Position numbers and translations under genes: made by a program. From the NCBI RefSeq assembly GCF_900167915.1, contig NZ_FUYM01000008.1, forward strand, positions 62,001-126,000: a stretch of 64,000 nt of DNA, in the 5' to 3' direction. The stretch's first letter is position 1; the number at the start of each line of letters is the position of its first letter. Source of the stretch: Rhizorhabdus histidinilytica. Its GTDB lineage: Bacteria; Pseudomonadota; Alphaproteobacteria; Sphingomonadales; Sphingomonadaceae. A model generated the notes under the pieces. That model saw only the letters and a list, made by a program, of their open reading frames with translations, was not told where the DNA came from and searched no databases. This document shows, piece after piece, positions 1 through 8,491 of this stretch.

Positions 1-1
1 G

Positions 2-976
2 CGGCTGAAGGGCGCAGACAAGGACCGCGCGCCGAAATATTGGAAGGACGAGACCGGCTTCCACATGACGGTCGACGGCGAATCCTATGACGTCCCCGGC
101 CTGCCCTCCGACTTCCCCGAGGGCCGCGAAGGCTTCTGGGACGTGTCGAAGCGCCTCGCCGACATGGACGCCGAGGGGGTCGACGCCTCGATCGTCTACC
201 ATGGCCGCGCCGCGGGCCTGATCCGCATGGCCGACCGCGACTTCTTCGTCCGCTGCATGGACGTGTTCAACGAATGGCTGGCCGAGTGGAAGCAGGCCGC
301 GCCGAACCGGCTCTATCCGGTCGCCTACCTGCCGACCTTCTTCAATCCGGAGGCGACCGCCGACTATCTGCAGAAGCTCAAGCAGCTCGGCTTCAAGGCG
401 ATCGAGATCCCGCTCAACCCGCGGGGCATCCGCTACAACAGCCTGGCGATGGACCCGATGTGGCGCGCGATCGAGGATAGCGGGTTGCCGCTGTCGATCC
501 ACATCGGAGCCTATATCCAATATTCGGGGCGCGGATCGTTGGGCGCCAACCTCAACGCCAACCTGATGCCGTTCACCGGCATGTTCGGCCAGTTCGTGTT
601 CTCGGGCATCTTCGATCGCTTCCCCGGCCTGAAGCTGATCTTCACCGAAGGCGGCGCGGGCTGGGTGCCGGCGACCCTGGAGAATGCCGACAAGATCGCG
701 CGCGACTATGCGACCGAGCTTCGCCCCAGGATCGCGCATGCGCCGAGCTGGTATTGGCACAACAACTGCTACGCGACCTTCATGCAGGACGACGTCGCGA
801 TCGAGAATATCGACCGGATCGGCGCGGACCGCATCATGTGGTCGGTCGACTATCCGCACCCGGAGAGCATCGTCGGCAATAGCGAAACGGTCGTGAAGGG
901 CATCTTCGACAAGGTCGGCGAGGCGAAGGCGCGCAAGATCGTCGGCGACAACGCGGCGGCGGTCTGGGGAATCTGA
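2..976 (+). CDS. amidohydrolase family 2 (TIM-barrel) protein, 5'-truncated by the window edge
   Basis: The reading frame is open from base 2, so the gene starts upstream and only about 324 C-terminal residues are visible. The fold signature is that of amidohydrolase-2 metal hydrolases/decarboxylases (the ACMSD and 5-carboxyvanillate decarboxylase-like group): a mid-protein HIG (strand with metal-ligand His), 'FPGLKLIFTEGG', and a late 'SVDYPHPES' carrying the catalytic Asp and the H/P context typical of the family. The N-terminal metal-binding His pair should lie outside the window. Known members remove a carboxyl group from, or hydrolyse, cyclic and aromatic acids; the substrate here is unknown. 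It is convergent with the minus-strand catabolic operon ending at 1002, with only 25 bases between stops, so it may belong to the same catabolic locus but has a separate promoter upstream of the window. Confidence 0.85.
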   Translation, partial: RLKGADKDRAPKYWKDETGFHMTVDGESYDVPGLPSDFPEGREGFWDVSKRLADMDAEGVDASIVYHGRAAGLIRMADRDFFVRCMDVFNEWLAEWKQAAPNRLYPVAYLPTFFNPEATADYLQKLKQLGFKAIEIPLNPRGIRYNSLAMDPMWRAIEDSGLPLSIHIGAYIQYSGRGSLGANLNANLMPFTGMFGQFVFSGIFDRFPGLKLIFTEGGAGWVPATLENADKIARDYATELRPRIAHAPSWYWHNNCYATFMQDDVAIENIDRIGADRIMWSVDYPHPESIVGNSETVVKGIFDKVGEAKARKIVGDNAAAVWGI

Positions 977-1001
977 CGCGGAATGTCCGACGGGGCCGGC
1001 C

Positions 1002-1736
1002 TCAGGCCGGCTTCGCCTCCCAGCGCATCGCCCCTTCCGCCTTGCGTGTCGCCAGCGCCTCGGATTCGATCGCGATCGCCTCCGCCAGCGTCGCCGCGCT
1101 GCCGCGGTCGACCACGTCCCTGGCGATCCGGATCAGCGCGGGATCATGGCCCGCGATCGCCCCCGCCAGCGCGATCGCGCGCGGCAGCAGCCGATCCGCG
1201 GGCAGCAGCTCGTTGACCAACCCGACCCGCAGCGCGGTGGCGGCATCGATCGGCTCGCAGGCGAGCATCATCTGCTTGGCGAAGCGCGGACCCACCGCAT
1301 AGGGCAGCCTCGATCCCATCCCGCTGCCCGACAGCGCGCCGATCTTCGCATGGGTGTCGGCGAAGCGCGCCTCCTCAGCAGCGAGGATGAAGTCGCAGGC
1401 CAACGCCAGTTCGAGCCCACCCGTATAGGCGGCGCCATTGACCGCCGCGATCACCGGCTTGCCGAGGCCGGGCACCATATGGATCAGCTCGGTCACGCGG
1501 TGGCGGGGCGCGCCGGGCGCCGCGAAGCTCTTCAGGTCGAGCCCGGCACAGAAGGCCGGCGCCGCGCCGGTGAGGATCGCCACGCGCCAGCGCCGATCGT
1601 CGCGAAAGTCCGCCAGCGCGGCCGACAGCCGATCGCATAGTTCCAGGTCGATTGCATTGCGCTGGGCGGGGCGGTTCAGCGTCAGCAGCAGGACGCCCTC
1701 TCCGACCTCCGCGCTCAGCAGCGCATCGGTCGTCAT
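1002..1736 (-). CDS. enoyl-CoA hydratase/isomerase (crotonase) family protein
   Basis: A 244-residue crotonase-fold protein, usual length 250-260. It shows the CoA-binding/oxyanion-hole segments 'AFCAGLDLKSF' and 'AYTGGLELALACDF', and 'FADTHAKIGALSGSGMGSRL'. The first catalytic Glu of classical hydratases (rat Glu144, in GGCELAM) is kept as Glu in GGLELAL, but the second (rat Glu164, in QPEILLG) aligns with His in DTHAKIG. So it may be an isomerase, a different lyase, or an atypical hydratase rather than a standard enoyl-CoA hydratase. It is the last gene of the minus-strand operon: the start lies 2 bases after the stop of the acyl-CoA ligase, so translation is probably coupled. The likely role is processing a CoA thioester made by that ligase. 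Confidence 0.88.
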   Translation of the reverse strand: MTTDALLSAEVGEGVLLLTLNRPAQRNAIDLELCDRLSAALADFRDDRRWRVAILTGAAPAFCAGLDLKSFAAPGAPRHRVTELIHMVPGLGKPVIAAVNGAAYTGGLELALACDFILAAEEARFADTHAKIGALSGSGMGSRLPYAVGPRFAKQMMLACEPIDAATALRVGLVNELLPADRLLPRAIALAGAIAGHDPALIRIARDVVDRGSAATLAEAIAIESEALATRKAEGAMRWEAKPA

Positions 1737-1738
1737 CG

Positions 1739-3313
1739 CTACTTCACCATCTCGCGCAGCGCGAACTTGATCACCTTGCCGGTGGCGTTCATCGGCAACG
1801 CATCGACGAAGGTGACGCCGCGCGGAACCTTGTAGTTGGCGAGGTTCGCCTTGCTCCAGCCTATCACTTCCTCGGCGGTGATGGTTGAGCCGGCCGAGCG
1901 GACGATGAAGGCGTGCCCCACTTCGCCCAGGCGCTGATCGGGCACGCCGATGATCGCCGACTGGTGGATACCGGGCAGGCCCGACATCTGCTTCTCGATC
2001 TCCGCCGGATAGACGTTGAAGCCACCGACGATATACATGTCCTTCAACCGGTCGGTGAGCTTCAGATAGCCCTCCGCATCAAGCGTGCCGACATCGCCCG
2101 AATGGAGCCAGCCCTCGGCGTCGAGCGTCGCGCGGGTCGCCTCCGGATTGTCGAGATATTCGATCAGCAGCTTGTCGTCGCGGATCAGCACCTCGCCCGG
2201 CTCGCCGGTCGGAACCGGGCGGCCGTCGGGGCCGACCAGCTTGATCTCGGTTCCCTCGATCGCAGTGCCGACGGTGTAGGCGACCCGCTCGACCGGATCG
2301 CCGGGCCGGGTATGGGTGGCCGAACCGGCGCATTCGGTCATGCCGTAGCCGGTGGTGATCTCCGCGATCGTCGTTTCGGCCTGTAGCCGCTTCATCAGCT
2401 CGATCGGGACGACAGTGGCTCCGGTCGACAGGAAGCGGTAGCTGGAGATGTCCCAGTCGCGCCAGTTGGGATGCGCGAGCATCTCCTGGAACACGGTGGG
2501 CGGCGCCGGCATCACGGAGATGCGATTGCCCGCGATGAGGTCGAGGATCGACACCGCGTCATAGGCCTCAGGCCAGTAGACGGTGCTCCCGGTCATCAGC
2601 CCGGCCACCCAGCCCGCCTTGTAGGAGGCGTTGTGCGAGAAGGGGCCGAAGACGCAGTAGCGATCGTCGGCGGTCTGGCGCGAGATGTTTGCCCAGGCAC
2701 GGCCGCCGCCCAGCGAGCGGCGATGATCGAAGATAGCCCCCTTGGGCGCACCCGTGGTGCCCGAGGTGAACATGATGTCGGCGATGCTGTCGGGCGTCAC
2801 GCCCGCCTCGCGCTCGGCAAGGGCCGCGTCGCTGGTCGATCGACCGCGCGCGATGAAATCGTCCCAGCTTTCCTCGCCCGCCGCCAGCTTGTCGGGGATG
2901 CCGCGCAGCACGATGGTGCGGCGCAGGTCCGGCATCGCCTCGCTGCGCAGCATCTCGGGATAATGGCGGCCGAGGAAATCGCCGATCACGAACAGGCGGG
3001 CGATGCTGCCGCGCCGGACGATATCGGCGACCTCGCCGCCCTTGAGCCGGGTGTTGAGCGGGACCATCGTCCCGCCGGCGCGCTGGATGCCGACCGTCGC
3101 CACCACCCATTCCCACATATTGGGAGCCCAGATTCCCGCCCGGTCGCCGGGCCTGGCGCCGTCGGCGATCATCGCCTTGGCGACCTCGTCGGCGCGCCGG
3201 TCGAGCTCGCGATAGCTGGTCGGGCCATCGGTGGCGGAATGCAGCGCCGCGCGATCCCTGTAGCGGGCGGCGGCGTCGCGCAGAAGCGCGGGTATCGTGA
3301 TGCTCACGAGCAT
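1739..3313 (-). CDS. AMP-dependent acyl-CoA synthetase/ligase
   Basis: A 524-residue ANL-superfamily ligase of full length. It has the P-loop-like 'FTSGTTGAPKG' motif, the A5 'GYGMTECAG' motif, 'GWLHSGDVG', the hinge 'DRLKDMYIVGGFNVYP' and the C-terminal 'NATGKVIKF' with the catalytic Lys. It activates a carboxylic acid with ATP and CoA through an acyl-adenylate; the acid may be fatty or aryl and cannot be read from sequence. Two starts are possible: ATG at 3313, overlapping the MFS gene by 10 bases, or GTG at 3307, giving a GTGA stop/start overlap of 4 bases. The second is the more usual operon geometry. Downstream it is almost fused to the crotonase gene. Within the operon it would take the acid released by the aldehyde dehydrogenase. 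Confidence 0.9.
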   Translation of the reverse strand: MLVSITIPALLRDAAARYRDRAALHSATDGPTSYRELDRRADEVAKAMIADGARPGDRAGIWAPNMWEWVVATVGIQRAGGTMVPLNTRLKGGEVADIVRRGSIARLFVIGDFLGRHYPEMLRSEAMPDLRRTIVLRGIPDKLAAGEESWDDFIARGRSTSDAALAEREAGVTPDSIADIMFTSGTTGAPKGAIFDHRRSLGGGRAWANISRQTADDRYCVFGPFSHNASYKAGWVAGLMTGSTVYWPEAYDAVSILDLIAGNRISVMPAPPTVFQEMLAHPNWRDWDISSYRFLSTGATVVPIELMKRLQAETTIAEITTGYGMTECAGSATHTRPGDPVERVAYTVGTAIEGTEIKLVGPDGRPVPTGEPGEVLIRDDKLLIEYLDNPEATRATLDAEGWLHSGDVGTLDAEGYLKLTDRLKDMYIVGGFNVYPAEIEKQMSGLPGIHQSAIIGVPDQRLGEVGHAFIVRSAGSTITAEEVIGWSKANLANYKVPRGVTFVDALPMNATGKVIKFALREMVK

Positions 3314-4671
3314 ACCTCGTTCGAAGGGGAATGGGCCGGAACCGCGGCGAGCCGGCGGACGAAATCGCCCCGCGCGTTCCAGATCAGCCAGGCCGCGAAG
3401 GGGCAGACCAGGACCAGAACGATCGCGACGCTGACGCCGATCTTGTTGGGATCGCCGAAGCCGTAGTCGGTGATCGCCCCGACCAGCATCGGACCGAAGG
3501 CGAAGCCGAACAGGTTGGAAGCCAGCACGACGAGCGCGCCGAAGCGGCCGCGCATCGCCGGCGGCGCGATCATCTGCACCGCCGCCAGCGTCGGGCCGAA
3601 GATCGCACCCATCGTCAGCATCATCAGGGTGATGCCACCGAACAGGATGGTCGCGTCGTCGGCCAGGAAGCAGAGCGCGATCAGCGGCGGCACCGTCAGC
3701 GCCGCGATCGCCAGCAACCGCAACGCGATGTCGTGCACGCCACGCCGGAACCAGTGGTCGATGACCAGGCCCAGTGCGATCCCGCCGATCACCCCACCCA
3801 GTCCCACGGCCAGCGACATGATCGTGCCGACCTCACCGGCGCTGACGCCCAGCACGCGCCGGGCATAGGTCGGGGTCCAGGACATCGCCGCCTGGGTCAT
3901 CATCGCAACCAGCGCGCTGCCCAGGATGACGCCGAGCATGAGCCGTGCATTGGCGCGGATATAGCCGAAGAAACTGCCCCAGCTCGCCTCGTGCCGCTGG
4001 GGAGGCGGCGTTCCGGCGCGCTTCGGCTCACGCAGCGTGAAGGCGAGCAGCGCGACCGCGACGCCCGGCGCGCCGGTCACCACCAGCACCTGCCGCCACG
4101 GCGCCATCCCCTCCAGCACGCCGCCGAGCGGGGCGACTGTGAAACGATCGAGCAGGAGGCCGCCGAGCGCATAGGAGAGCGAGATGCCGATCACGCCGGC
4201 GGCGGTGAAGCAGGACATCGGCGTCGCCAGCTTGCCGCGCGGGAAGATGCCCGACAGCAGCGACTGCGCCGCGGGCGAGATCGCCCCTTCGCCGAAGCCA
4301 ACGAACAGCCGGGCGACGAACAGCTGCACATAGTTGCGTGCGAAACCGGTGGCCGCCGCCGCGATCGACCAGAGCACGATGCCGGTGAACATGATCTTCT
4401 GCCGCGAATGGCGATCGACCAGCGCGCCGATGATCAGCCCCATCGCGCCGTAGAACAGCGCGAAGGCCATGCCCTGCACCATGCTGATCTGGAAGTCGTT
4501 GAGGCCGAGGTCGGCGCGCATCTCCGGGATCAGCACCGACACGACCTGCCGGTCTATCATCGACACGATCTGGAAGATCATCGTCACTGCCACCGCCCAC
4601 CATGCGGCGGGGGCGCGGTAATTGTCGGGCCAGTCGTCGTGCGCCTGTGCCGGCGCGGGCGCGGCGCTCAT
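3304..4671 (-). CDS. major facilitator superfamily transporter
   Basis: A 455-residue, twelve-segment MFS protein of the spinster-like/sugar-phosphate group. After a hydrophilic N-terminus, TM1 carries 'IVSMIDRQVVSVLIP', and the loop between TM2 and TM3 has 'GALVDRHSRQKIM', the classical MFS motif A (GxxxDRxxRR). TM4-TM5 'LFVGFGEGAISPAAQSLLSG' matches motif B/C style Gly-rich helices. It sits in the inner membrane and probably imports or exports a substrate or intermediate of the surrounding pathway. The start ATG overlaps the aldehyde dehydrogenase stop as ATGA (4668-4671), and its own end overlaps the ligase start, so it is an integral member of the operon. The substrate is not predictable. 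Confidence 0.9.
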   Translation of the reverse strand: MSAAPAPAQAHDDWPDNYRAPAAWWAVAVTMIFQIVSMIDRQVVSVLIPEMRADLGLNDFQISMVQGMAFALFYGAMGLIIGALVDRHSRQKIMFTGIVLWSIAAAATGFARNYVQLFVARLFVGFGEGAISPAAQSLLSGIFPRGKLATPMSCFTAAGVIGISLSYALGGLLLDRFTVAPLGGVLEGMAPWRQVLVVTGAPGVAVALLAFTLREPKRAGTPPPQRHEASWGSFFGYIRANARLMLGVILGSALVAMMTQAAMSWTPTYARRVLGVSAGEVGTIMSLAVGLGGVIGGIALGLVIDHWFRRGVHDIALRLLAIAALTVPPLIALCFLADDATILFGGITLMMLTMGAIFGPTLAAVQMIAPPAMRGRFGALVVLASNLFGFAFGPMLVGAITDYGFGDPNKIGVSVAIVLVLVCPFAAWLIWNARGDFVRRLAAVPAHSPSNEVCS

Positions 4672-6143
4672 GACCGCAGATGCGTCGGAAGTTCGGGCAT
4701 GAATACCGCCTTGATCTCGGTGAACGCGTGCAACCCCTCGACCCCGCCTTCGCGGCCGATCCCCGACTGCTTGAAGCCGCCATAGGGCATGGTGAAGTCG
4801 ATCACCCGCCCATTATGCCCGAAATTGCCGGTGCGGATACGCCGCGCGACGGCATAGGCGCGGTCGGGGCTTTCGGTGAAGACGCCGCCCGAAAGGCCGT
4901 AATTGCTGTCGTTGGCGATCGCGATCGCCTGCTCCTCGTCGTCATAGGCGATGATCGTGCCGACCGGCCCGAAAATCTCCTCGCGCGCGATCGCCATGTC
5001 GTTGCTCGCGTCGGCGAACAGGGTCGGCTCGACGAACCAGCCCTTCGGCAGATGCGCCGGCCGGCCGCCCCCGGTGACGAGGCGGGCGCCCTCGGCCTTG
5101 CCCTTCTCGATATAGCCGAACACCCGGCCATGCTGGTTGCGGGTGACGAGCGGACCCATCTGAGTCGCCTGGTCGAACGGATCGCCGACCGTCACCGCCT
5201 GCATCGCGGCGGCCATCGCCTCCACAATCTCGGCCTTGCGCGCGGCGGGGACGAGGATGCGGCTGAACGCGGCGCATTGCTGGCCGCACAGGCCGACCAG
5301 GTTGGGCATGATCCCGGCAACCACGGTCGCGATCTTCGCATCGTCGAGCAGGATCGCGGCGGACTTGCCGCCCAGTTCGGTGGTGACGCGGGCCATGCGG
5401 CTGCCGCAGACCGATGCGATGTGCAACCCGGCGGCGGTCGAGCCGGTGAAGCTGACCTTGTCGATGCCGGGGTTGCGGATCAGATGATCGGAAACCTCGC
5501 GGTCGGCGGTGACCACCGAGAAGACCCCCTCGGGCACCCCGGCGGCGGCGATGCACTCGGCGAGGATCAGCGCCTCCAGCGGGGTCTCGGGCGAGGGCTT
5601 GGCGATGACGGCGCAGCCCGCCGCCAGCGCCGGGGCGACCTTGAGCAGCAGCGTCGCCAGCGGCGCGTTCCACGGCACCACCGCCGCGACGACGCCGACC
5701 GGCTCGTGGACGACGATGCAGTGGCCGCCCATCATCGGCTGACGCACCTCCTCGAACCCCTTTTCGGCCAGGTCCGCGAAATAGGTGAGATAGGCGGCCA
5801 TATAGGGCGCGGTCATCGACGACTGCGCATAAGGCATGCCGACCTGCAGCGACCAGGCGCGCGCGAAATCGTCGGCGCGCTTGCCCATCTCCCCGGCGAT
5901 CCGGCGCAGCACCACCGCGCGCTCCGCGCCGGTCGTGCGCGGCCAGGGGCCATGATCGAAGGCGTGGCGCGCGACCGCGACGACGCGGTCCATGTCCGCC
6001 TTGCTCGCCTTGCCGACCCGGCCGACGACCTCCTCGGTCGAGGGCGAGACGATCTCGATCCCGCCGTCGTCGGACGAAGCGGCCCAGTCGCCGCCGATGA
6101 AGAGCTTCTCGGGGTTGGAGAGGTTCAGCAGCGTGTCGGTCAT
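4668..6143 (-). CDS. NAD(P)-dependent aldehyde dehydrogenase
   Basis: A 491-residue ALDH-superfamily enzyme, standard length. It contains the Asn of 'VPWNAPL', the cofactor-binding 'VSFTGSTAAG', the general-base Glu in 'TTELGGKSA', the catalytic Cys in 'GQQCAAFSR' and the late 'EEIFGPVGTI'. It oxidises an aldehyde to the acid with reduction of NAD(P). A strong Shine-Dalgarno (AGGAAGGA) lies inside the end of the sulfatase gene, and the gap to the sulfatase stop is 3 bases. Placed between the sulfatase/alcohol-oxidising genes and the acyl-CoA ligase, it fits the aldehyde-to-acid step of an alcohol degradation route. Chain-length or aromatic preference is not visible. Confidence 0.92.
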   Translation of the reverse strand: MTDTLLNLSNPEKLFIGGDWAASSDDGGIEIVSPSTEEVVGRVGKASKADMDRVVAVARHAFDHGPWPRTTGAERAVVLRRIAGEMGKRADDFARAWSLQVGMPYAQSSMTAPYMAAYLTYFADLAEKGFEEVRQPMMGGHCIVVHEPVGVVAAVVPWNAPLATLLLKVAPALAAGCAVIAKPSPETPLEALILAECIAAAGVPEGVFSVVTADREVSDHLIRNPGIDKVSFTGSTAAGLHIASVCGSRMARVTTELGGKSAAILLDDAKIATVVAGIMPNLVGLCGQQCAAFSRILVPAARKAEIVEAMAAAMQAVTVGDPFDQATQMGPLVTRNQHGRVFGYIEKGKAEGARLVTGGGRPAHLPKGWFVEPTLFADASNDMAIAREEIFGPVGTIIAYDDEEQAIAIANDSNYGLSGGVFTESPDRAYAVARRIRTGNFGHNGRVIDFTMPYGGFKQSGIGREGGVEGLHAFTEIKAVFMPELPTHLRS

Positions 6144-6146
6144 CGG

Positions 6147-8483
6147 CTAGTCCTTCCTGGCTGGCGCGGCATAGGCGCGGCTCGCGGCGGCGATCTCGCC
6201 GGCGTCATAGGGTTTGTTGTCGGTCCGGATCTCGACCCGCTCGATCCGCCCATCGAAGGCGAAGGGCGCGGCGTAGCGCGGGCTGGCGCGCACCGACTCG
6301 TTGCGGCCGATCTGAAGACCCTGCATCGGCGTGCCGAGCAGCAGCCGGTCGCTGTCGAGCGCCGCCGCCTCGCGTCCGTCGATGACGATCGACAGCCGCC
6401 CGACGCGCGGGCGCGCCGACAGCCGCTGGACGAAGCGCACATTGCGCACCGTCGAAGGCCAGGGCGCGTCGAGCGCGATCAGATGGGGATCGCAGCGGAA
6501 CTCGAACCAGACCCGCCCCTCGCGGACGAAGGCGACGGCGCCGAGGAACTGGTTGCCATGCGCGAACAGTACGCCTTGCCGGCCGGCATCGGCCAGCGTC
6601 AGCTCGATCTCGAAATCGCGGCCGAGCAGCTTGGGCGAGGATTCCTCGGGGATCAGGTCGATCGGCGGGATGATCGACCAGCGATCCTTGCCGCCACCCC
6701 GGAACAGTTCGGCGAAGGATCGCTCGAGCAGCGAGCGATCGTCGATCGGGAAGACCTGGTGCGCCTGCGCCTCCTTCGTCCAGGCGCGGTCGAGCCGCTC
6801 GACGATGTCGGGCCGCTCGGCGGCGAGGTCGCGGGTCTCGTTGGGATCGGTCGCGGTGTCGTACAGCTCCCATGCGTCACCGGGCAGACCGAACCGCCCC
6901 TTGGACACGATCCGCCACCGGCCGAGCCGCATCGCCCGGAGCCCGCCCATCTCGAAATACTGGCGGTCGCGCGGATCGGGTGCGTCGCGGTCGGCGAAGC
7001 TCGATCGGGCCGAGCGGCCCTCGATCGGCTTCGCGCCGGGACGATCGGATCGGGCGGGGATACCCGCCGCGTCGAGCAGGGTCGGCAGCAAGTCGACCGC
7101 GTGCAGGAACTGGCCGCGCAGCTCGCCCCGCGCCGGGATCGTCCGAGGCCAGCTCAGGATCAGCGGATCGGCGACCCCGCCGAGATGGGTGTCGTGCTTG
7201 TAGAGCCGGAACGGCGTGTTCGACACCGATGCCCAGCCCAGCGAATACATCGGATAGCTGTCCGGCCCGCCGATCGCGTCGATCCGCTCCGCCGTCTCGG
7301 CCGGGGTGACGCCGCCATTGACCATCGCCAGCAGGTTCGGCGTGCCGCCGCGCCCGTCGGGCGACCCGCCATTGTCGGACATCAGCGCGATGATCGTATT
7401 GTCGCGATCGCCCAAGGCTTCGAGCGCGTCGAGGATGCGCCCTACCCCCTCGTCGATCCGCGCGATCATCGCCGCATAGACCTCCATGTAGCGCGCCTGC
7501 ACCCGGCGCTGGGCCGGGTCGAGCGTGTCCCAGCGCGGCACGCCGGGATTGGCGGGCGGCAGGGCTGCGTTGGCCGGGACCAACCCCATCGCCTTCTGGC
7601 GATCGAGCCGCGCGGCGCGCAGCACGTCCCAGCCCGCGTCATAGGCGCCCTTGAAGCGCGCGATGTCCTCGCGCCGCGCCTGGAGCGGCGAATGGGCGCC
7701 GGGATGCGCCAGCGTCATCAGGAAGGGCCGGTCGCCCCGCTGCGCGCGATGATCGCGCAGGAAGGCCAGTGCCCTGTCGGTGAAATCGTCGGTCGCATAA
7801 TAGCCGTCGACCGGCGGGGTGATCCGCTCGTTGCCGGCATAGAGCTGGGCGGGCGCGAAATAGTCGGTCGAATGGCCCTGGAACCAGTAGCTCCGCGCAT
7901 AGCCGCGCTGGCTGGGCCAGTTGCGGGTCGGGCCGGCGGCGTTGGTGGTGTCGGCCAGGTTCACATGCCATTTGCCGACATGATAGGCGCAGTATCCGGC
8001 GTCGCTGAACCGCTCGGCCATGGTCGCGGCATTTTCGGCCAGGTCGCCGCGATAGCCGGGATAGCCTGAATCGGAGAAGGTCAGCCAACCGATCCCGGCG
8101 CTGTGCGGGTTGAGGCCGGTCATCACGCTGGCGCGGGTCGCCGAACAGACGCCGGTGGTGCGGAAATTGGTGTAGCGCAGCCCCGATGCGGCCAGGCGAT
8201 CGATGTTTGGCGTCGGGATCTCGCCGCCATAGCAGCCGAGGTCGGCGAAACCGACATCGTCGAGAATGACCAGCAGAACGTTGGGGCTACCCGCCGCCGG
8301 CACGGCCTCCTGCCGGATATCCGGGGTCGACGCGCTCATCACCGGTGCGATGCGGCCCTTGAACCCGGCGGCTTCCCCGGCCTGCGCCGGCGCGGCGGCC
8401 AGGCCGGCGCCGACCGCCGCCGAGCCGGTGATGCCGGCGGCGATCGCCTCGCGCCGCGACAGCTTGTTCGGATCGCGCTCCAT
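6147..8483 (-). CDS. Tat-exported formylglycine-dependent arylsulfatase (long type)
   Basis: The open frame extends further upstream, but the start ATG at 8483 is chosen because it gives a Tat signal (LSRREAIAAG, followed by a hydrophobic Ala/Gly stretch ending in APAQA) and leaves an 8-base gap to the preceding SDR gene. The protein is 778 residues. The sulfatase core shows 'LVILDDVGFADLG' (metal-binding Asp pair near residues 75-76), the FGly motif C-S-A-T-R with Cys113, 'VGKWHVN', 'LMSDNGGS' and 'LYKHDTHLGG'. About 200 C-terminal residues form a predicted beta-rich extension, as in the roughly 780-residue arylsulfatases of actinobacteria and sphingomonads. It should hydrolyse a sulfate ester in the periplasm. 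No formylglycine-generating enzyme is encoded in the window. Confidence 0.92.
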   Translation of the reverse strand: MERDPNKLSRREAIAAGITGSAAVGAGLAAAPAQAGEAAGFKGRIAPVMSASTPDIRQEAVPAAGSPNVLLVILDDVGFADLGCYGGEIPTPNIDRLAASGLRYTNFRTTGVCSATRASVMTGLNPHSAGIGWLTFSDSGYPGYRGDLAENAATMAERFSDAGYCAYHVGKWHVNLADTTNAAGPTRNWPSQRGYARSYWFQGHSTDYFAPAQLYAGNERITPPVDGYYATDDFTDRALAFLRDHRAQRGDRPFLMTLAHPGAHSPLQARREDIARFKGAYDAGWDVLRAARLDRQKAMGLVPANAALPPANPGVPRWDTLDPAQRRVQARYMEVYAAMIARIDEGVGRILDALEALGDRDNTIIALMSDNGGSPDGRGGTPNLLAMVNGGVTPAETAERIDAIGGPDSYPMYSLGWASVSNTPFRLYKHDTHLGGVADPLILSWPRTIPARGELRGQFLHAVDLLPTLLDAAGIPARSDRPGAKPIEGRSARSSFADRDAPDPRDRQYFEMGGLRAMRLGRWRIVSKGRFGLPGDAWELYDTATDPNETRDLAAERPDIVERLDRAWTKEAQAHQVFPIDDRSLLERSFAELFRGGGKDRWSIIPPIDLIPEESSPKLLGRDFEIELTLADAGRQGVLFAHGNQFLGAVAFVREGRVWFEFRCDPHLIALDAPWPSTVRNVRFVQRLSARPRVGRLSIVIDGREAAALDSDRLLLGTPMQGLQIGRNESVRASPRYAAPFAFDGRIERVEIRTDNKPYDAGEIAAASRAYAAPARKD

Positions 8484-8491
8484 CGCCTTGC

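Noticed and set aside
4680-8069. Very long plus-strand open frame of 1129 codons opposite the ALDH and sulfatase genes
   Set aside because: It mirrors two clearly identified genes, is rich in Arg, Asp, Gly and His as expected of a shadow frame in GC-rich DNA, and shows no motif.
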